From Halanaerobium sp. (GTDB lineage Bacteria > Bacillota > Halanaerobiia > Halanaerobiales > Halanaerobiaceae): 6,634 nt of DNA. Shown piece by piece: positions 5,616-6,634 of this stretch. The DNA is taken from assembly GCA_003070825.1 (NCBI GenBank), contig QBLP01000100.1:1-6634 (forward strand). Reading direction: 5' to 3'. The translations under genes were made by a program, and so were the position numbers. Position 1 is the stretch's first letter; each line of letters opens with the position of its first letter. The notes beneath the pieces are model-generated. The model was not told where the DNA came from. It saw nothing but the letters and a program-made list of their open reading frames with translations, and ran no database searches.

Positions 5616-6634
5616 TTATTCTACCTCTATAATTTTTTCCACAGCTGAAATTTTTTCGAAATCAAGTTCTTTTGTCACCTGATACATATTTCCACCGGGA
5701 GATGTCTCTGGAATATCAGCTGCATTAATTTCGTTAATTTCACCATTTTTAGCGGCAATTAAAATTTTATCATCCTTAGCTGCCCTAACAGCACCTGCCA
5801 GTTTATATTTGCTGTTGGAAAAAATTCTTATTCCTTTACCATTTCGTTTCTGAGCTCTAAAACTATTTAGGCTTATTTTATTGGCTCTGCCATCTTCACT
5901 AATTGAAATCAGATACTCATCCTCTTTAAAGGTATTAAAGTAGATTACATAGTCATTAGCAGTTAGATTAATGGCTCTGCTGCCGAGTGTATTGCGGCCT
6001 GTGGTTGAGAATGTATCTCCACTAAATCTGATTAGATAGCCATTTTTGCTGACCACAATTAGATCCTCTTCGGCATCAGTTTTTACAGCATTAATTAGGC
6101 TGTCATCATCCAGTTTAATCGCCCTAATATGGCTGTAATTGGTGCGGTAATCTTCAACCTCACTTCTTTTAACCAGTCCGGAGCGGGTAACAAAAGTGTA
6201 GTACTGATTTCCTGTCTGATTCTGGTTTTTATCCAGGATATTTAGAGAGATAATGCTTTCCTGCATCGGAATCTGAAGATACTTACTTAAATTATCTCCA
6301 GTAGCCAGGCCGTGGTGTTCTTCAATATCATGGACCTGTAAATTATAAACTTCCCCCTGGTCACTAAAGAAGAGAAGCTGATCTAAAGAAGAACCTTCAA
6401 CTGTTTGCACCAGATAGTCATTTTTGGCTGCTCTTAAGTTTTTGAATTCTTCATTCCGCTTGATAATTCCCCGGTAGGAAAGCGAGAGAACAGCATTTTT
6501 TTCTTTAATCAGGTCATCTTTAGTGATTTCTGCTTTGCTGTCGTCAGCAATTATTTCTGTTCGACGCTGATCATTAAAGCGTTTTTTAATTTCTTTGAGC
6601 TCTTCTCGAAGAACATTATTTAACTCTTCTTTAT
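5616..6634 (-). CDS. Type IIA topoisomerase A subunit (GyrA/ParC family), C-terminal part, 5' partial
   Basis: DNA-wrapping C-terminal region of the breakage-reunion subunit of gyrase or topoisomerase IV. The frame stays open to the window edge, giving 338 visible residues; the catalytic tyrosine and N-terminal domain lie outside. The first visible part, LREELKEIKKRFNDQRRTEI, is the family's conserved tower/coil-to-beta-pinwheel linker, followed by KNAVLSLSYRGIIKR, which opens blade 1. Repeated blade motifs follow: QLLFFSDQGEVYNLQVHDI, YYTFVTRSGLVKRSEVEDY, DLIVVSKNGYLIRFSG with SRAINL, EYLISISEDGRANKISLNSFRAQKRNGKGIRIF, and KILIAAKNGEINEINAADIPET. Blade 1 lacks the canonical QRRGGKG gyrase box, which favours a ParC-like or divergent GyrA paralogue, so no symbol is given. 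A GTG at 6410 is internal and not the start. It converges on the hydrolase gene across the terminator. Confidence 0.9.
   Translation of the reverse strand, partial: KEELNNVLREELKEIKKRFNDQRRTEIIADDSKAEITKDDLIKEKNAVLSLSYRGIIKRNEEFKNLRAAKNDYLVQTVEGSSLDQLLFFSDQGEVYNLQVHDIEEHHGLATGDNLSKYLQIPMQESIISLNILDKNQNQTGNQYYTFVTRSGLVKRSEVEDYRTNYSHIRAIKLDDDSLINAVKTDAEEDLIVVSKNGYLIRFSGDTFSTTGRNTLGSRAINLTANDYVIYFNTFKEDEYLISISEDGRANKISLNSFRAQKRNGKGIRIFSNSKYKLAGAVRAAKDDKILIAAKNGEINEINAADIPETSPGGNMYQVTKELDFEKISAVEKIIEVE

Overview
The window looks like part of the chromosome of an AT-rich bacterium with two membranes and Firmicutes-style translation signals. Shine-Dalgarno sequences are strong (AGGAGG, GGAGGTGA, AAGGAG) and codon use favours A/T-ending codons. 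A TonB/ExbB/ExbD energy-transducing set and an SLH-type peptidoglycan-binding protein together imply an outer membrane. The secreted proteins are very acidic, which suggests a halophile. A diderm Firmicute of the Halanaerobiales type fits best. This assignment is inferred from gene content and style, not from any marker gene.

Layout: positions 1-4876 hold five plus-strand genes packed end to end with overlaps or gaps of 15 nt or less, so they are almost certainly one operon that begins upstream of the window. In order they are: ExbB/TolQ-type proton-channel protein (5' end cut off), ExbD/TolR-type protein, a TonB-type protein with a long glutamate/proline spacer, a 662-residue secreted beta-rich protein ending in a cohesin-like module, and a 251-residue exported protein with one SLH domain, a long coiled coil and a hydrophobic C-terminal tail. 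After an 88-nt gap with a hairpin comes a secreted SleB/CwlJ-type cell-wall hydrolase (4965-5552). A strong rho-independent terminator (5557-5594) separates it from the convergent minus-strand gene at the right edge, the C-terminal part of a type IIA topoisomerase A subunit (GyrA/ParC family, 5' end outside the window).

How the genes may work together: ExbB-ExbD would convert proton-motive force into movement of the TonB-like protein, which spans the periplasm. The two following genes encode exported proteins, one of them built to link peptidoglycan to a membrane. The gene order (channel, channel partner, trans-periplasmic arm, beta-rich exported protein, peptidoglycan-binding tether) parallels tolQ-tolR-tolA-tolB-pal of Proteobacteria, although the arm has TonB hallmarks. 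The main hypothesis offered is that this is an envelope-maintenance or OM-tethering machine of a diderm Firmicute, in which an Omp-alpha-like SLH protein occupies the position of Pal.
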